Of a DNA stretch of 35,173 nt, positions 1 to 8,018 are shown one piece after another. Origin of the DNA: Opitutales bacterium (GTDB taxonomy: Bacteria; Verrucomicrobiota; Verrucomicrobiia; Opitutales; Oceanipulchritudinaceae). A program made the translations under genes and the position numbers. The notes under the pieces are model-generated. The model saw only the letters and a program-made list of their open reading frames with translations, ran no database searches and had not been told where the DNA came from. Position 1 is the first letter of the stretch. Every line of letters begins with the position of its first letter. The stretch spans positions 1 to 35,173 of the forward strand of contig SLLG01000261.1 in assembly GCA_007134215.1 (NCBI GenBank). The letters are read 5' to 3'.

Positions 1-2
1 CC

Positions 3-176
3 GTCCTCTCTCTTGATTCGAATCTCGCCCATGATGAAGCGGACTTTGGAGTAATCAGAGACACCACACAAGCATATTTTCATCGAGATATTATCGCAGC
101 ACGGCGAAGGCAGGAAGTCATTGAGTCTCTCTCAGTCATCATCATCATTAATCATGGTGATTTTGGGATAAACTAA
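3..176 (+). CDS. Possible C-terminal end of an unknown gene, cut by the window edge
   Basis: A reading frame is open from the left edge to a TAA at 174-176 and gives 57 residues with no start codon inside the window. The peptide is mixed in composition (for example HRDIIAARRRQEVIESLS) and ends in an isoleucine-rich stretch. The DNA is clearly richer in A and T than the genes to the right. I do not recognise a family. It could be the tail of a real gene of foreign composition, or chance openness in AT-rich DNA. A weak hairpin with a run of T follows at 182-203, which slightly favours a real gene end. Confidence 0.25.
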   Translation, partial: VLSLDSNLAHDEADFGVIRDTTQAYFHRDIIAARRRQEVIESLSVIIIINHGDFGIN

Positions 177-181
177 ATTTT

Positions 182-203
182 CTTCGAGAAATAGAAGTTT
201 TTT
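182..203 (+). terminator. Weak terminator-like hairpin
   Basis: CTTC (182-185) can pair with GAAG (194-197) across an 8-nt loop and is followed at once by six T (198-203). The stem is only 4 bp, so this is marginal. It would terminate rightward transcription from the open frame at the window edge. kdtA ends at 267 on the other strand, so its transcript would run into this region too. Confidence 0.25.
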
Positions 204-266
204 GCGTGCCTTGCCTTGCGGCACCAAGAGCAGCGGCATTCTGTCCGTGGAGTTCTGTCAGTTCAA

Positions 267-1625
267 TCAGGACAGCTGGCTTGAGTCGGGCGCCTTGCGC
301 CTGTCGTTGCTTTCCAGCCCTGCGCGGATGCGTTTCCACGCGCGGTCGGCGGCGCCGCGGTTGGCTTCGAACCAGCGCCGGGCGGCGGCGCCGCGCCGGG
401 CGTGCTCTTGGGAATCGCCGAGCACCGGGCGGATGCAGGCGGTAAGTTGCCCGGCCTCCGGCACGATTTCGGCGGCACCTTCGCGCACGAGGGCGGCGGC
501 GATGTCGGAAAACTCTTTCATGCCGGGGCCGAAGAAAACCGGTTTGGCGTAGCCCGCCGCTTCGATCGGTGTCTGTCCCTGCCGGTGGGGGGGGAGGGAC
601 TTTCCGACGAAAACGACGTCGGCCAATTGCGTGAATCGCCGCAGTTCGCCGGTGGTGTCGGCGACGTAGACGCGGGTGCCCGCCGGGGCGGGGCGGGCCT
701 GTGCGCGCAGGTCGGTCCGCAACACGGGGTCGATTCCGGCGGCGCGGAGGTCGGCGGCGACTTCGCGGCGGCGCTCGGCGTGCCGCGGCACGAGGAGGAG
801 GCAGAGGGCGGGATTTTCGGCGGAGAGCTGTTTCCACGCTTCGACGAGCGCCGCCTCCTCGCCCGGCCATGTGGAGGCCCCGAGGAGGACTGGCGGCGGC
901 GCCGAGCTGGAAAGGCCGTTGACGTCAATAAAGCCACATTCGGCGGCGAGGGCGCGCTTGGCGCCGTCGTCGAGGAGCGGTTCGGGGTCGAAGTCGACCT
1001 TGAGGTTGCCGGTGAGGTGGACGTCGGCGCCGGGGCGCAGACGGCGGTGGCGTTTTTCGTCCGTCGGGCTGGCCGCGAGGACGGTGGTGAGCGGGCGCAG
1101 GAGCGGGCGGGCGACGACGCGCAGGCGCATGTAGCGGTTGAAGGAACGCTCGGAGAGCCGGGCGTTGACGAGGAAGACGGGAACGCCCCGGCGTCCGGCC
1201 TGGTTCAGGTGCTCGGGCCAGAGTTCGCTCTCGAAGAGAATGACGGCGTGAGGGCGCAGGCGCCGCCACGCGAGCGCGCTTGTTGCCCAGAAGTCGAGGG
1301 GGAACACGCCGGTGAGTGTTACGTCTTCCGCGTGCCGCCGCCGGGCGAGGGCGAAGCCGGTGCTTGTCGTCGTCGTGAGGATGATTTCGTGGCCGGCGTT
1401 GCGCAGGCGCTGGATGAGCGGGGCGGCGGCGAGCAGCTCGCCCACGCTGACGGCCTGGAGCCAAATTCGTTTGACCCCCGGAGCGGGTGCCGGAAGCTTG
1501 CGGAAAAGGCCGAACCGGTTTAGGAAACCGGACCGGTAGCCGCCCCGCCGCCACATTCTCCATGCGTAGTAGGGGAAGGCGAAAAGGAGGGCCGGAAGAA
1601 AACTAATTCGATACAACCAGATCAC
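267..1625 (-). CDS. waaA: 3-deoxy-D-manno-octulosonic acid (Kdo) transferase
   Basis: Transfers Kdo from CMP-Kdo to the lipid A precursor at the inner membrane, the first step of LPS inner core assembly. It is a GT-B fold enzyme (GT30). Visible features, numbered from a GTG start at 1625 (452 aa): a hydrophobic N-terminal anchor (about 1-25); a VSVGEL segment with the expected catalytic base Glu63; the FESELWP acceptor-side motif (131-137); NARLSERS; an ASTWPGEE motif; VPRHAERR; and a C-terminal GKSLPPHRQGQTPIEA segment, a variant of the usual GGQNPIEP type. The frame stays open upstream to 1805, but that part is antisense to the protease signal peptide and reads like shadow. I chose GTG 1625; TTG 1616 is also possible, since the protein must begin just before the membrane anchor. 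It is divergent from the M16 gene with almost no spacer. Confidence 0.93.
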   Translation of the reverse strand: MIWLYRISFLPALLFAFPYYAWRMWRRGGYRSGFLNRFGLFRKLPAPAPGVKRIWLQAVSVGELLAAAPLIQRLRNAGHEIILTTTTSTGFALARRRHAEDVTLTGVFPLDFWATSALAWRRLRPHAVILFESELWPEHLNQAGRRGVPVFLVNARLSERSFNRYMRLRVVARPLLRPLTTVLAASPTDEKRHRRLRPGADVHLTGNLKVDFDPEPLLDDGAKRALAAECGFIDVNGLSSSAPPPVLLGASTWPGEEAALVEAWKQLSAENPALCLLLVPRHAERRREVAADLRAAGIDPVLRTDLRAQARPAPAGTRVYVADTTGELRRFTQLADVVFVGKSLPPHRQGQTPIEAAGYAKPVFFGPGMKEFSDIAAALVREGAAEIVPEAGQLTACIRPVLGDSQEHARRGAAARRWFEANRGAADRAWKRIRAGLESNDRRKAPDSSQLS

Positions 1626-1626
1626 G

Positions 1627-4512
1627 ATGATGCTCAAGACGATGGTAGGACGCTTCGGCGCAAACAAGGTCAAAGCGGTATTCTCCGCCGCCTTCGCGGT
1701 GTTTCTCTTTGCCGGCGCGGCATTTGCCGTTGAGGTGCGGCCGTGGGCGCATGAGGGCAGCGACCTCGACGCCGACCCGGTGGTGCGCTTCGGTGTGCTC
1801 GACAATGGACTGCGCTACGCCGTGATGCCCAACAGCGAGCCGCCCAAGCGGGTGAGCCTGCGTCTCCTCGTGGAAGCCGGCAGTCTCATGGAGGAGGACG
1901 CCGAGCGGGGCATGGCGCATTACCTTGAGCACATGGGCTTCAAAGGAACGACTCATTTCTCGCCCGGCGAGATGATCGAGCTGGGCCAGCGCCTCGGCAT
2001 GGCCTTCGGCCCGGACACCAATGCCCACACAAGTTTCCACGAGACTGTCTACAAGTTCGAGGTACCCGAAGCGGACGACGCGCTCATCCGCCCGGCCTTT
2101 CTCGCCCTGCGGGACTACGCCGACGGCATGCTCCTCCTTGAGGAGGAGGCGGAGTCCGAGCGCGGCGTAATCCTCGCCGAGAAGCGCGACCGCGATTCGG
2201 CTTCGTTCCGGTCCATACTGGATGTCTACGATTTCGCGTTTCCCTATTCGCCCCTCCGGCTCCGCTTCCCCATCGGCACCGAGGAGGCCATCCGCACGAT
2301 GAACCACGAAGACATGCGCCGCTTCTACGAGCGCTGGTATACGGTGGACCGGTTTGCCGTGGTGGTTGTCGGCGATATTGACCCCGGCGAGGCGGAGGCA
2401 CTGATCGAAGAGTTTTTCGGCGACGCCAAGCCCAATCCGGAGCCGGTCCCGGACCCCTCCCGTGGAGCGATCCTGCCGCAGGGAGAAGCCTACCGGTTCT
2501 ACCACGACCCCGAACTGGGCAGCACGCAAGTGAATGTGTTCACCGTCTGGGAGCAGGATGACGCCGGAGACACCCGCGCGACGCGGGAGGGCACCATTCT
2601 GCGCGATCTCGCCACATCCATCCTCAACCGCCGCTTCGAGATGATCGCGCGCTCCGAAGACGCCCCGTTTGCCTCCGCGGGTGCCTATGCGTATTCGTTT
2701 CTGGATTTCGCCGAGTTCGCCGGGCTCCAGGCGACGACGCGCCCGGAGACATGGGAAGACGCGCTGGAGCGGATCGTCCTCGAAAAGCGCCGCGCGCTCG
2801 AACACGGCTTTCACGAAAGCGAACTCGCCGTCGCGCGGGCCAACGTGCTCAACAGCTACGAGCGCGCCGCCGCACAGGCGGAGTCCCGCGAGTCGCGCGC
2901 CCTTGCCGACGGCCTCGTGCGCGCCGTCAGCCTCGGCCGGGTGTTCACCAGTCCCGGCCAGAACCTTGATCTGGCGCGCGCGGTTCTCGACCGGGCCACC
3001 CCCGAATCCGTGCATGCCGCGTTTGTCGACCTCTGGGCAAAGACGGGCGACCGCCTCGTCCGCATGGAATCCGAAGAAAATGTGGACAACGCCTACAAAC
3101 GCATGCGCGCCGCTTTCCGGGCAAGCCACACGGTGGAGGTGGATCCGCCGGAGGAGTTTGTCGCCACCGACTTTGTCTACGCGGTCATCGGCGAACCTTC
3201 CGCTATCGTGGAGCGCCGTGAGCTGGAGGACCTCGACGCCGAGCAGGTGGTCTTTGCCAACAACGTTGTTCTCAACCTCAAGCGCACGGACTTCGAGCGC
3301 AGCCGCGTGCGCATCGGCGCGCGCTTCGGCAAGGGGCGCCTCTCCCTCACGCCGGAGCTGGAGGGGCTCGATTTCTTCGCGAGTTATATCTTTGTGCCCG
3401 GAGCGCTTGAGGCGCACAGCGCAGATGAATTGGAGACCCTCTTCGCGGGCAAGACGGTGGGGGTCGATTTCAGCGTCAGCGACGACGCCTTTGTCCTCAC
3501 CGGCTCCACGACCCCGCGCGACCTCGAAGACCAGCTCGCCCTCATGGCCGCGCACATCCTTGCGCCCGGTTTCCGTCCGGAGGCAGAGCGGCGTTTCCGG
3601 CAGGTCATCCCGCAGATTTACCAGCAGGTGAACCACACCGTCGACGGGGTCATGCGCTCGCGTGTCGACCGTTTCCTTGTCAACGGCGACTACCGCTTCG
3701 GTATACCGCCGCGGGAAGTGCTCGAGAGCCACTCCACGGAGACCGTGCGTGAGTGGCTGTCCGGTGCGCTGGCGTCGTCGGCACTGGAGATCGCGGTGGT
3801 CGGCGACTTTGATCCCGATGACGTGATCGACGCCGTGCAGCGCACCTTCGGCGCCCTGCCGGAGCGTGAGGCGGAAAAGTCCGTCCCGGACAGCGCCCGC
3901 GGGGTGGACCTCCGGCGCGGTCCGGCGGACGAGACCTTCACCTACCGCACGTCGATACCGCAGGCGCGCGCCGTAATGTATTGGCTGACCGATGACACGG
4001 ATGATATCCGCAAGGCGCGGCGGCTCGCCGTCCTCTCCGGCGTCGTCAACGAGCGCATCCGTGTGCGTATCCGCAACGAACTGGGCGAGGCGTATTCTCC
4101 CTTTGCCTACCACGATGCCAGCCGGGTTTTCGACGGCATGGGCCACCTCGTTGCCATCGTTAATGTCGACGCTGAGCGCCTCGGTCTCATCGGGGAAATC
4201 CTCGGCGACATCGCCGCCTCCATCGTCGAAGACGGCATCGGCGACGACGAGTTCGAGCGTGTCCTCAACCCGAGGATACGCAGCCTCGAAAACCAGGCCC
4301 GCTCCAATCCCTACTGGCTCGGCACCGTCCTCCTCGGCGCCCGCGAGCATCCGCGCCAGCTCGACTGGGCGCGCACCCTCTTCACTGATTACCCCGCCAT
4401 CACGCGCGGGGAGGTCGAGGCGCTCGCCCGCGAATACCTCACGGAGGACCACATCTTCGTGCGCGTCGTTCCGGAGCCGATGGACGAAGGAGAAGGAGAA
4501 GCAGGAGAATAG
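1627..4512 (+). CDS. Secreted M16 (pitrilysin-type) zinc metalloprotease
   Basis: A 961-aa zinc peptidase of family M16, probably periplasmic. The N terminus is a signal peptide (basic start, hydrophobic core, AGAAFA cleavage site near residue 34). The inverted zinc motif HYLEH lies at residues 98-102 (His98, Glu101, His102), and the third ligand is probably Glu178 in ESERGVILAEKRD. The rest shows the usual M16 order of an active N-terminal half followed by an inactive C-terminal half, with the substrate-side RNELGEAYSPF segment near residue 820. The length matches full two-half pitrilysin/PqqL-like enzymes. Starts at 1627, 1630 or 1642 are all in frame; the signal peptide fits any of them and none has a strong ribosome site. 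Substrate unknown; family members degrade peptides imported into the periplasm. Confidence 0.95.
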   Translation: MMLKTMVGRFGANKVKAVFSAAFAVFLFAGAAFAVEVRPWAHEGSDLDADPVVRFGVLDNGLRYAVMPNSEPPKRVSLRLLVEAGSLMEEDAERGMAHYLEHMGFKGTTHFSPGEMIELGQRLGMAFGPDTNAHTSFHETVYKFEVPEADDALIRPAFLALRDYADGMLLLEEEAESERGVILAEKRDRDSASFRSILDVYDFAFPYSPLRLRFPIGTEEAIRTMNHEDMRRFYERWYTVDRFAVVVVGDIDPGEAEALIEEFFGDAKPNPEPVPDPSRGAILPQGEAYRFYHDPELGSTQVNVFTVWEQDDAGDTRATREGTILRDLATSILNRRFEMIARSEDAPFASAGAYAYSFLDFAEFAGLQATTRPETWEDALERIVLEKRRALEHGFHESELAVARANVLNSYERAAAQAESRESRALADGLVRAVSLGRVFTSPGQNLDLARAVLDRATPESVHAAFVDLWAKTGDRLVRMESEENVDNAYKRMRAAFRASHTVEVDPPEEFVATDFVYAVIGEPSAIVERRELEDLDAEQVVFANNVVLNLKRTDFERSRVRIGARFGKGRLSLTPELEGLDFFASYIFVPGALEAHSADELETLFAGKTVGVDFSVSDDAFVLTGSTTPRDLEDQLALMAAHILAPGFRPEAERRFRQVIPQIYQQVNHTVDGVMRSRVDRFLVNGDYRFGIPPREVLESHSTETVREWLSGALASSALEIAVVGDFDPDDVIDAVQRTFGALPEREAEKSVPDSARGVDLRRGPADETFTYRTSIPQARAVMYWLTDDTDDIRKARRLAVLSGVVNERIRVRIRNELGEAYSPFAYHDASRVFDGMGHLVAIVNVDAERLGLIGEILGDIAASIVEDGIGDDEFERVLNPRIRSLENQARSNPYWLGTVLLGAREHPRQLDWARTLFTDYPAITRGEVEALAREYLTEDHIFVRVVPEPMDEGEGEAGE

Positions 4513-4642
4513 GCGGAAGTTAAAACGCTCATCTCGTGCGCGAGTCCCTGTCTTCTCCGGGCGCGATTTCGCCTTGGCCTTGCGGCATTGGCCCGCTGCG
4601 AGGTCTTGATTTCCGCCGGGTGTCTCCTCCAAGGTGATGGAT

Positions 4643-5932
4643 ATGGCAAACCGTAGTTCTTCCTCGGAGGCTTTGTTCGAGCGGGCGAAACAGCTCATTC
4701 CCGGCGGCGTGAACTCGCCTGTGCGCGCCTTCCGGTCTGTCGGTGGCACGCCTTTCTTCACGAAGCGGGCGGAGGGGGCGCGCCTCCATACCGTGGACGG
4801 GCGGGAGCTGATCGACTTTGTCTGCACATGGGGGCCCGCCGTGCACGGGCACAATCACCCGGCCATCCGCGCCGCCGTGGCGGAAGCCCTCGAAGCCGGC
4901 ACGAGCTTTGGCACGCCCAATCCCTATGAGGTTGAAATGGCCGAGTGGATCACCCGGCTCGTGCCCTCCGTCGAACGGGTGCGCTGCTGCAACAGCGGCA
5001 CCGAGGCGACGATGAGCTGTATCCGCCTCGCGCGCGGTTTCACGGGCCGCGACAAGATCGTGAAGTTCGCCGGTTGTTACCACGGGCACGTTGATTCGCT
5101 CCTCGTCAAGGCGGGGTCCGGTGCGCTGACGCTGGGCAATCCCGACAGTGCAGGTGTGCCTGCTTCCTTCGCCGCCGAGACGCTCGTGCTTCCCTACAAC
5201 GACCCGCAGGCCCTCGACGCCGTGTTCTATGACCATGGCGAGGCGATCGCCGGCGTGATTGTCGAAAGCTATCCGGCGAACTGCGGCCTTATCCTGCCGC
5301 GCGATGGCTACCTGAAGCAACTGCGCGACCTCTGCACCCGGCATGGCGCGGTGCTGATTTTCGACGAGGTCATGACCGGCTTCCGGATCGCTCCCGGCGG
5401 GGTGCAGGAGATCGAGGGCATCACGCCCGACCTTACCGCCATGGGCAAAGTCATCGGCGGGGGCCTGCCTGTCGGTGCCTTCGGCGGACGCGCCGATATC
5501 ATGGGCAAGCTCGCGCCGGAAGGCCCCGTCTACCAGGCGGGCACGCTCTCGGGCAATCCGCTGGCCATGGCCGCCGGCATCGCCGCGATCCGGCTACTCG
5601 TCGAAGAGAATCCCTACGCGCGGCTCGACGCCATGGGCCGCCGACTTGCCGACGCCCTGCGGGGGGCGGCAAAGGAAAAGGGACTCCCCCTGCAAGTGCC
5701 GCAGACCGGCTCGATGCTCTGCCTCTTTTTCGCCGACGAACCGGTCATGAACTACGACGACGCTGTCGCCAGCGAGACCGCCCGCTTCAAAGAGCTCTTT
5801 CACCTTGCCTTGCAGGCAGGCGTTTACCTCGCGCCAAGTCCGTTCGAAACGCTGTTTATCAGCACAGCCCATGAAGGTTCCGACATTGACCAGGCGTGCG
5901 ACGTGCTGGCCGCGGCGGTCGGCAAGTTGTGA
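4643..5932 (+). CDS. hemL: Glutamate-1-semialdehyde 2,1-aminomutase
   Basis: A PLP enzyme that converts glutamate-1-semialdehyde to 5-aminolevulinate, the committed precursor of haem and other tetrapyrroles, in the cytoplasm. The 429-aa protein begins with the family signature [20 protein letters not shown], has CNSGTEA (cofactor phosphate binding), the FDEVMTGFR segment with the ring-nitrogen Asp241, and the Schiff-base lysine Lys269 in [16 protein letters not shown]. The start at ATG 4643 is chosen because AAGG at 4631-4634 sits 8 nt before it and the protein then opens like other HemL proteins. GTG 4634 and ATG 4637 are in-frame alternatives. It follows the M16 gene by 130 nt. Its end meets the end of phoU head-on, with 24 nt between them. 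Use of HemL means the C5 pathway from glutamyl-tRNA. Confidence 0.97.
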   Translation: MANRSSSSEALFERAKQLIPGGVNSPVRAFRSVGGTPFFTKRAEGARLHTVDGRELIDFVCTWGPAVHGHNHPAIRAAVAEALEAGTSFGTPNPYEVEMAEWITRLVPSVERVRCCNSGTEATMSCIRLARGFTGRDKIVKFAGCYHGHVDSLLVKAGSGALTLGNPDSAGVPASFAAETLVLPYNDPQALDAVFYDHGEAIAGVIVESYPANCGLILPRDGYLKQLRDLCTRHGAVLIFDEVMTGFRIAPGGVQEIEGITPDLTAMGKVIGGGLPVGAFGGRADIMGKLAPEGPVYQAGTLSGNPLAMAAGIAAIRLLVEENPYARLDAMGRRLADALRGAAKEKGLPLQVPQTGSMLCLFFADEPVMNYDDAVASETARFKELFHLALQAGVYLAPSPFETLFISTAHEGSDIDQACDVLAAAVGKL

Positions 5933-5956
5933 GGCAGTGGCGGGGCGCGGCGGAAC

Positions 5957-6643
5957 TCAAAGGGTCTTCTTCGGCTTCTTCTCCTTGTAGCCGAGGCGGT
6001 GGAACGGGTTGACCACGCTCGTCACGATATTGCGTGAGTGCCCGCCGATCCGCTTGAGGTAGCGGGCGTAGAGCGCCACGGCGGCGGACGTGCCCGGATC
6101 GAGATCACCCGCGCGCGCCTCCACGATGGCCGCGACAATACCCTCGCAGGCCGCCGACAGACCTTCTTTGTAGCCGACCATCACGCTGCGTGCCTTCTCC
6201 ACGTCGTTTTCGCGGAAGGCGTGGACGGTGTCGCGGAATAGCTCCAGCGTCTGAGCCTCCACGCACGCAAGGTCTTTCTCGACCGCGCCGCCCGTAAGGC
6301 GCGAGGGGTGGAGCCGGGCGAGGTCATGAATGTTTTTCGCGTAGTCCCCGATCCGTTCAATGTCGATGATGATGCTTACGAGGACCATACCGCTGGAGAG
6401 GTCGCTCGGGCCGCTCACGGCGAGGTGGGTGAGGACTTTTTGCCGCACGTCGCGCTCGAAGCGGTTGATGCGCTTGTCCATCCCGAGAATATCGATGCTG
6501 ATGGAGCCGTCGTCCGAGCGGCGAAGCGACTCCACCGAGGCCTCGATCATGCGCAGGTCGAGGTCGAGCATCTCGTGCGACTCGTGGAGTGCCTGAGTGA
6601 AAAGGTTGTCCTGCTTGAAGATGTTGAAAAGATTGCGCCACAT
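5957..6643 (-). CDS. PhoU-domain protein
   Basis: A 228-aa all-helical PhoU-like protein, in the size range of classical PhoU (about 235 aa). It carries the first metal-binding box intact (Glu96-R-I-G-Asp100, in DIERIGDYAKNI). In the second box the usual E-x3-D is replaced (Lys197-R-I-G-Gly201), so only half of the expected metal-binding pattern remains. The C terminus is basic (KEKKPKKTL). It begins 9 nt after the stop of the Na/Pi symporter gene, so the two are almost certainly one operon and this protein is likely to modulate the transporter. In many bacteria the PhoU domain is fused to the C terminus of such symporters; here it is a separate gene. No ABC phosphate transporter or PhoBR pair lies in the window. 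Confidence 0.9.
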   Translation of the reverse strand: MWRNLFNIFKQDNLFTQALHESHEMLDLDLRMIEASVESLRRSDDGSISIDILGMDKRINRFERDVRQKVLTHLAVSGPSDLSSGMVLVSIIIDIERIGDYAKNIHDLARLHPSRLTGGAVEKDLACVEAQTLELFRDTVHAFRENDVEKARSVMVGYKEGLSAACEGIVAAIVEARAGDLDPGTSAAVALYARYLKRIGGHSRNIVTSVVNPFHRLGYKEKKPKKTL

Positions 6644-6652
6644 GGGTGATTT

Positions 6653-7762
6653 TTAGTTGAGGATAAAGACAAAGACCGCCGGAACAAGGAAATAGAGCAG
6701 GGCGATGACGGCGGGCGGAAGGTAGCGGTTGTCGCGCGCGCGCCTTCCCATGAACTCGGCGACTTTCATCGGGATCCGCCGGATGGCCGGAATCGGCCAG
6801 ATGAGCAGGATGCCGAGAATATTGAAGAGCAGGTGTGCGAAGGCTGCCTTCACCGCCACATCGCTGCCCGTCGCCAGCGCCGCGAGCATCGCCGTCATGG
6901 TTGTGCCGAGGTTGGACCCGAGACAGTAGGGGTACACCTGCGCGAGCCGCAGAATCCCCGCCCCGGCGAGGGGCACGACGAGCGCCGTCGGCACCGAGCT
7001 CGTCTGTACCGCGAAGGTGAGCAGCAGCCCGAACGCCATCGCCCGCCCGCTGTTGCGGAAGAGGTGCGTGTCGAAGAATTGCTCCATGCGGTGCAGCACC
7101 ATGCTGCGCAGCAGCTTCACGATGCACACCAGCATGCCGTAGGTCAGCGCCACCGTGATCACCAGCATGATCCAGCCGTTGTGCATGCACAGCGCCGCGA
7201 TTGCATCGATGGTCGGCTCCGTGGCCGCCTTCAGCGGATTGCTCAGGCGCATCCCGCCGAGTCCCGCGAAAAGGTCCGCGCTGCCCGAGGCCGCCCGGCT
7301 CAGCAAGCCGGTGCTCCACTCGATCGGAAAGAGGATCGCGACCGCCGAGAGGTTGAAGAAGCAATGCACTGAAGCCACCGCAAACGCCCGCTCCAGCTCC
7401 TGCTTGCGGTGGATGTGCCCGAGCGAGACGAGCATACTCGTGATCGAAGTGCCGATGTTCGCCCCCATGATCATGAAGACGGCGGCCTGCCCGGAAAGGG
7501 CTCCCCCCGCCACCATCCCCACGATGATCGACGTCGAGGTTGACGAACTCTGCACAAGCGAAGTCGCGAGGATACCGATGCACAGCGCCTTGAACGGATT
7601 CGAGGTCGCCGCCAGAACCTGCTCCGCGAAAGCCGCTCCGAAGAGCTTGAAGGAGTGGCCCATGCCCCCCACGCCCACAATGAAGAGGTAGAGCGCGAGA
7701 ATGATCGCGCCGATTTTCAGCGCGGTGACGAGCGAAGTCGGAAGCATTGTCGGCGGCTTCAT
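6653..7762 (-). CDS. nptA: Na+/phosphate cotransporter (NptA/PNaS family)
   Basis: A 369-aa inner-membrane protein of the sodium-dependent phosphate symporter family. It shows the inverted-repeat signature of that family: QSSS at 71-74 with GANIGTS at 100-106 in the first half, and QTSS at 253-256 with GSNLGTT at 282-288 in the second half. Several hydrophobic membrane segments run from residue 14 to the end. It lacks the C-terminal PhoU domain found in longer homologues; that function is supplied by the next gene, 9 nt downstream. ATG at 7762 is the first start; ATG at 7747 is possible. A candidate phosphate-type operator lies about 110 nt upstream on the same strand. Direction of transport (uptake or efflux) cannot be told from sequence. 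Confidence 0.93.
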   Translation of the reverse strand: MKPPTMLPTSLVTALKIGAIILALYLFIVGVGGMGHSFKLFGAAFAEQVLAATSNPFKALCIGILATSLVQSSSTSTSIIVGMVAGGALSGQAAVFMIMGANIGTSITSMLVSLGHIHRKQELERAFAVASVHCFFNLSAVAILFPIEWSTGLLSRAASGSADLFAGLGGMRLSNPLKAATEPTIDAIAALCMHNGWIMLVITVALTYGMLVCIVKLLRSMVLHRMEQFFDTHLFRNSGRAMAFGLLLTFAVQTSSVPTALVVPLAGAGILRLAQVYPYCLGSNLGTTMTAMLAALATGSDVAVKAAFAHLLFNILGILLIWPIPAIRRIPMKVAEFMGRRARDNRYLPPAVIALLYFLVPAVFVFILN

Positions 7763-7872
7763 CGGCAGGTGGCAATCTGCTGGCCGCAGGGCTTTGGCGG
7801 GGGTGCCGCCGTTCGAACGCGGGCGTTGCGGTGGAACGGTCGTTCGGGGGCTTGGAAATGCATGAAGGTTAC

Positions 7873-7896
7873 GGTCATGTCACAATTGCGTGACAG
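7873..7896 (-). promoter_or_regulatory. Inverted repeat, possible Pho-box-like operator
   Basis: TGTCAC (7878-7883) and GTGACA (7890-7895) form a perfect 6-bp inverted repeat with a 6-nt spacer. Read on the minus strand, the same DNA gives two TGTnAC units spaced 11 nt apart with an AT-leaning gap, followed by TGACC, which resembles the 11-nt direct-repeat layout of PhoB boxes. It lies between nptA and the lyase gene, about 110 nt upstream of nptA and about 125 nt upstream of the lyase start. The link to phosphate control is inference from position. Confidence 0.3.
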
Positions 7897-8018
7897 ATGC
7901 TCGCCATGCCTCCACTCGGTTCAAGGCGAAACTTCAGGCGGGGCCCGTGAAGAAATGCGGGTTTTTCCTTTCATTGGGGCGGATGTCCTGTATCTTGAGT
8001 GTTTTTCCCCGTTCCCCG

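Noticed and set aside
1603-4854. A 1083-codon open frame on the minus strand opposite the M16 protease gene
   Set aside because: It mirrors the protease codon pattern, has no recognisable domain, and overlaps a clear metalloprotease and the start of hemL. High GC content makes such antisense frames long.
7878-7895. CRP/FNR-type binding site
   Set aside because: The half-sites are TGTCAC and GTGACA, not TGTGA/TCACA or TTGAT/ATCAA.
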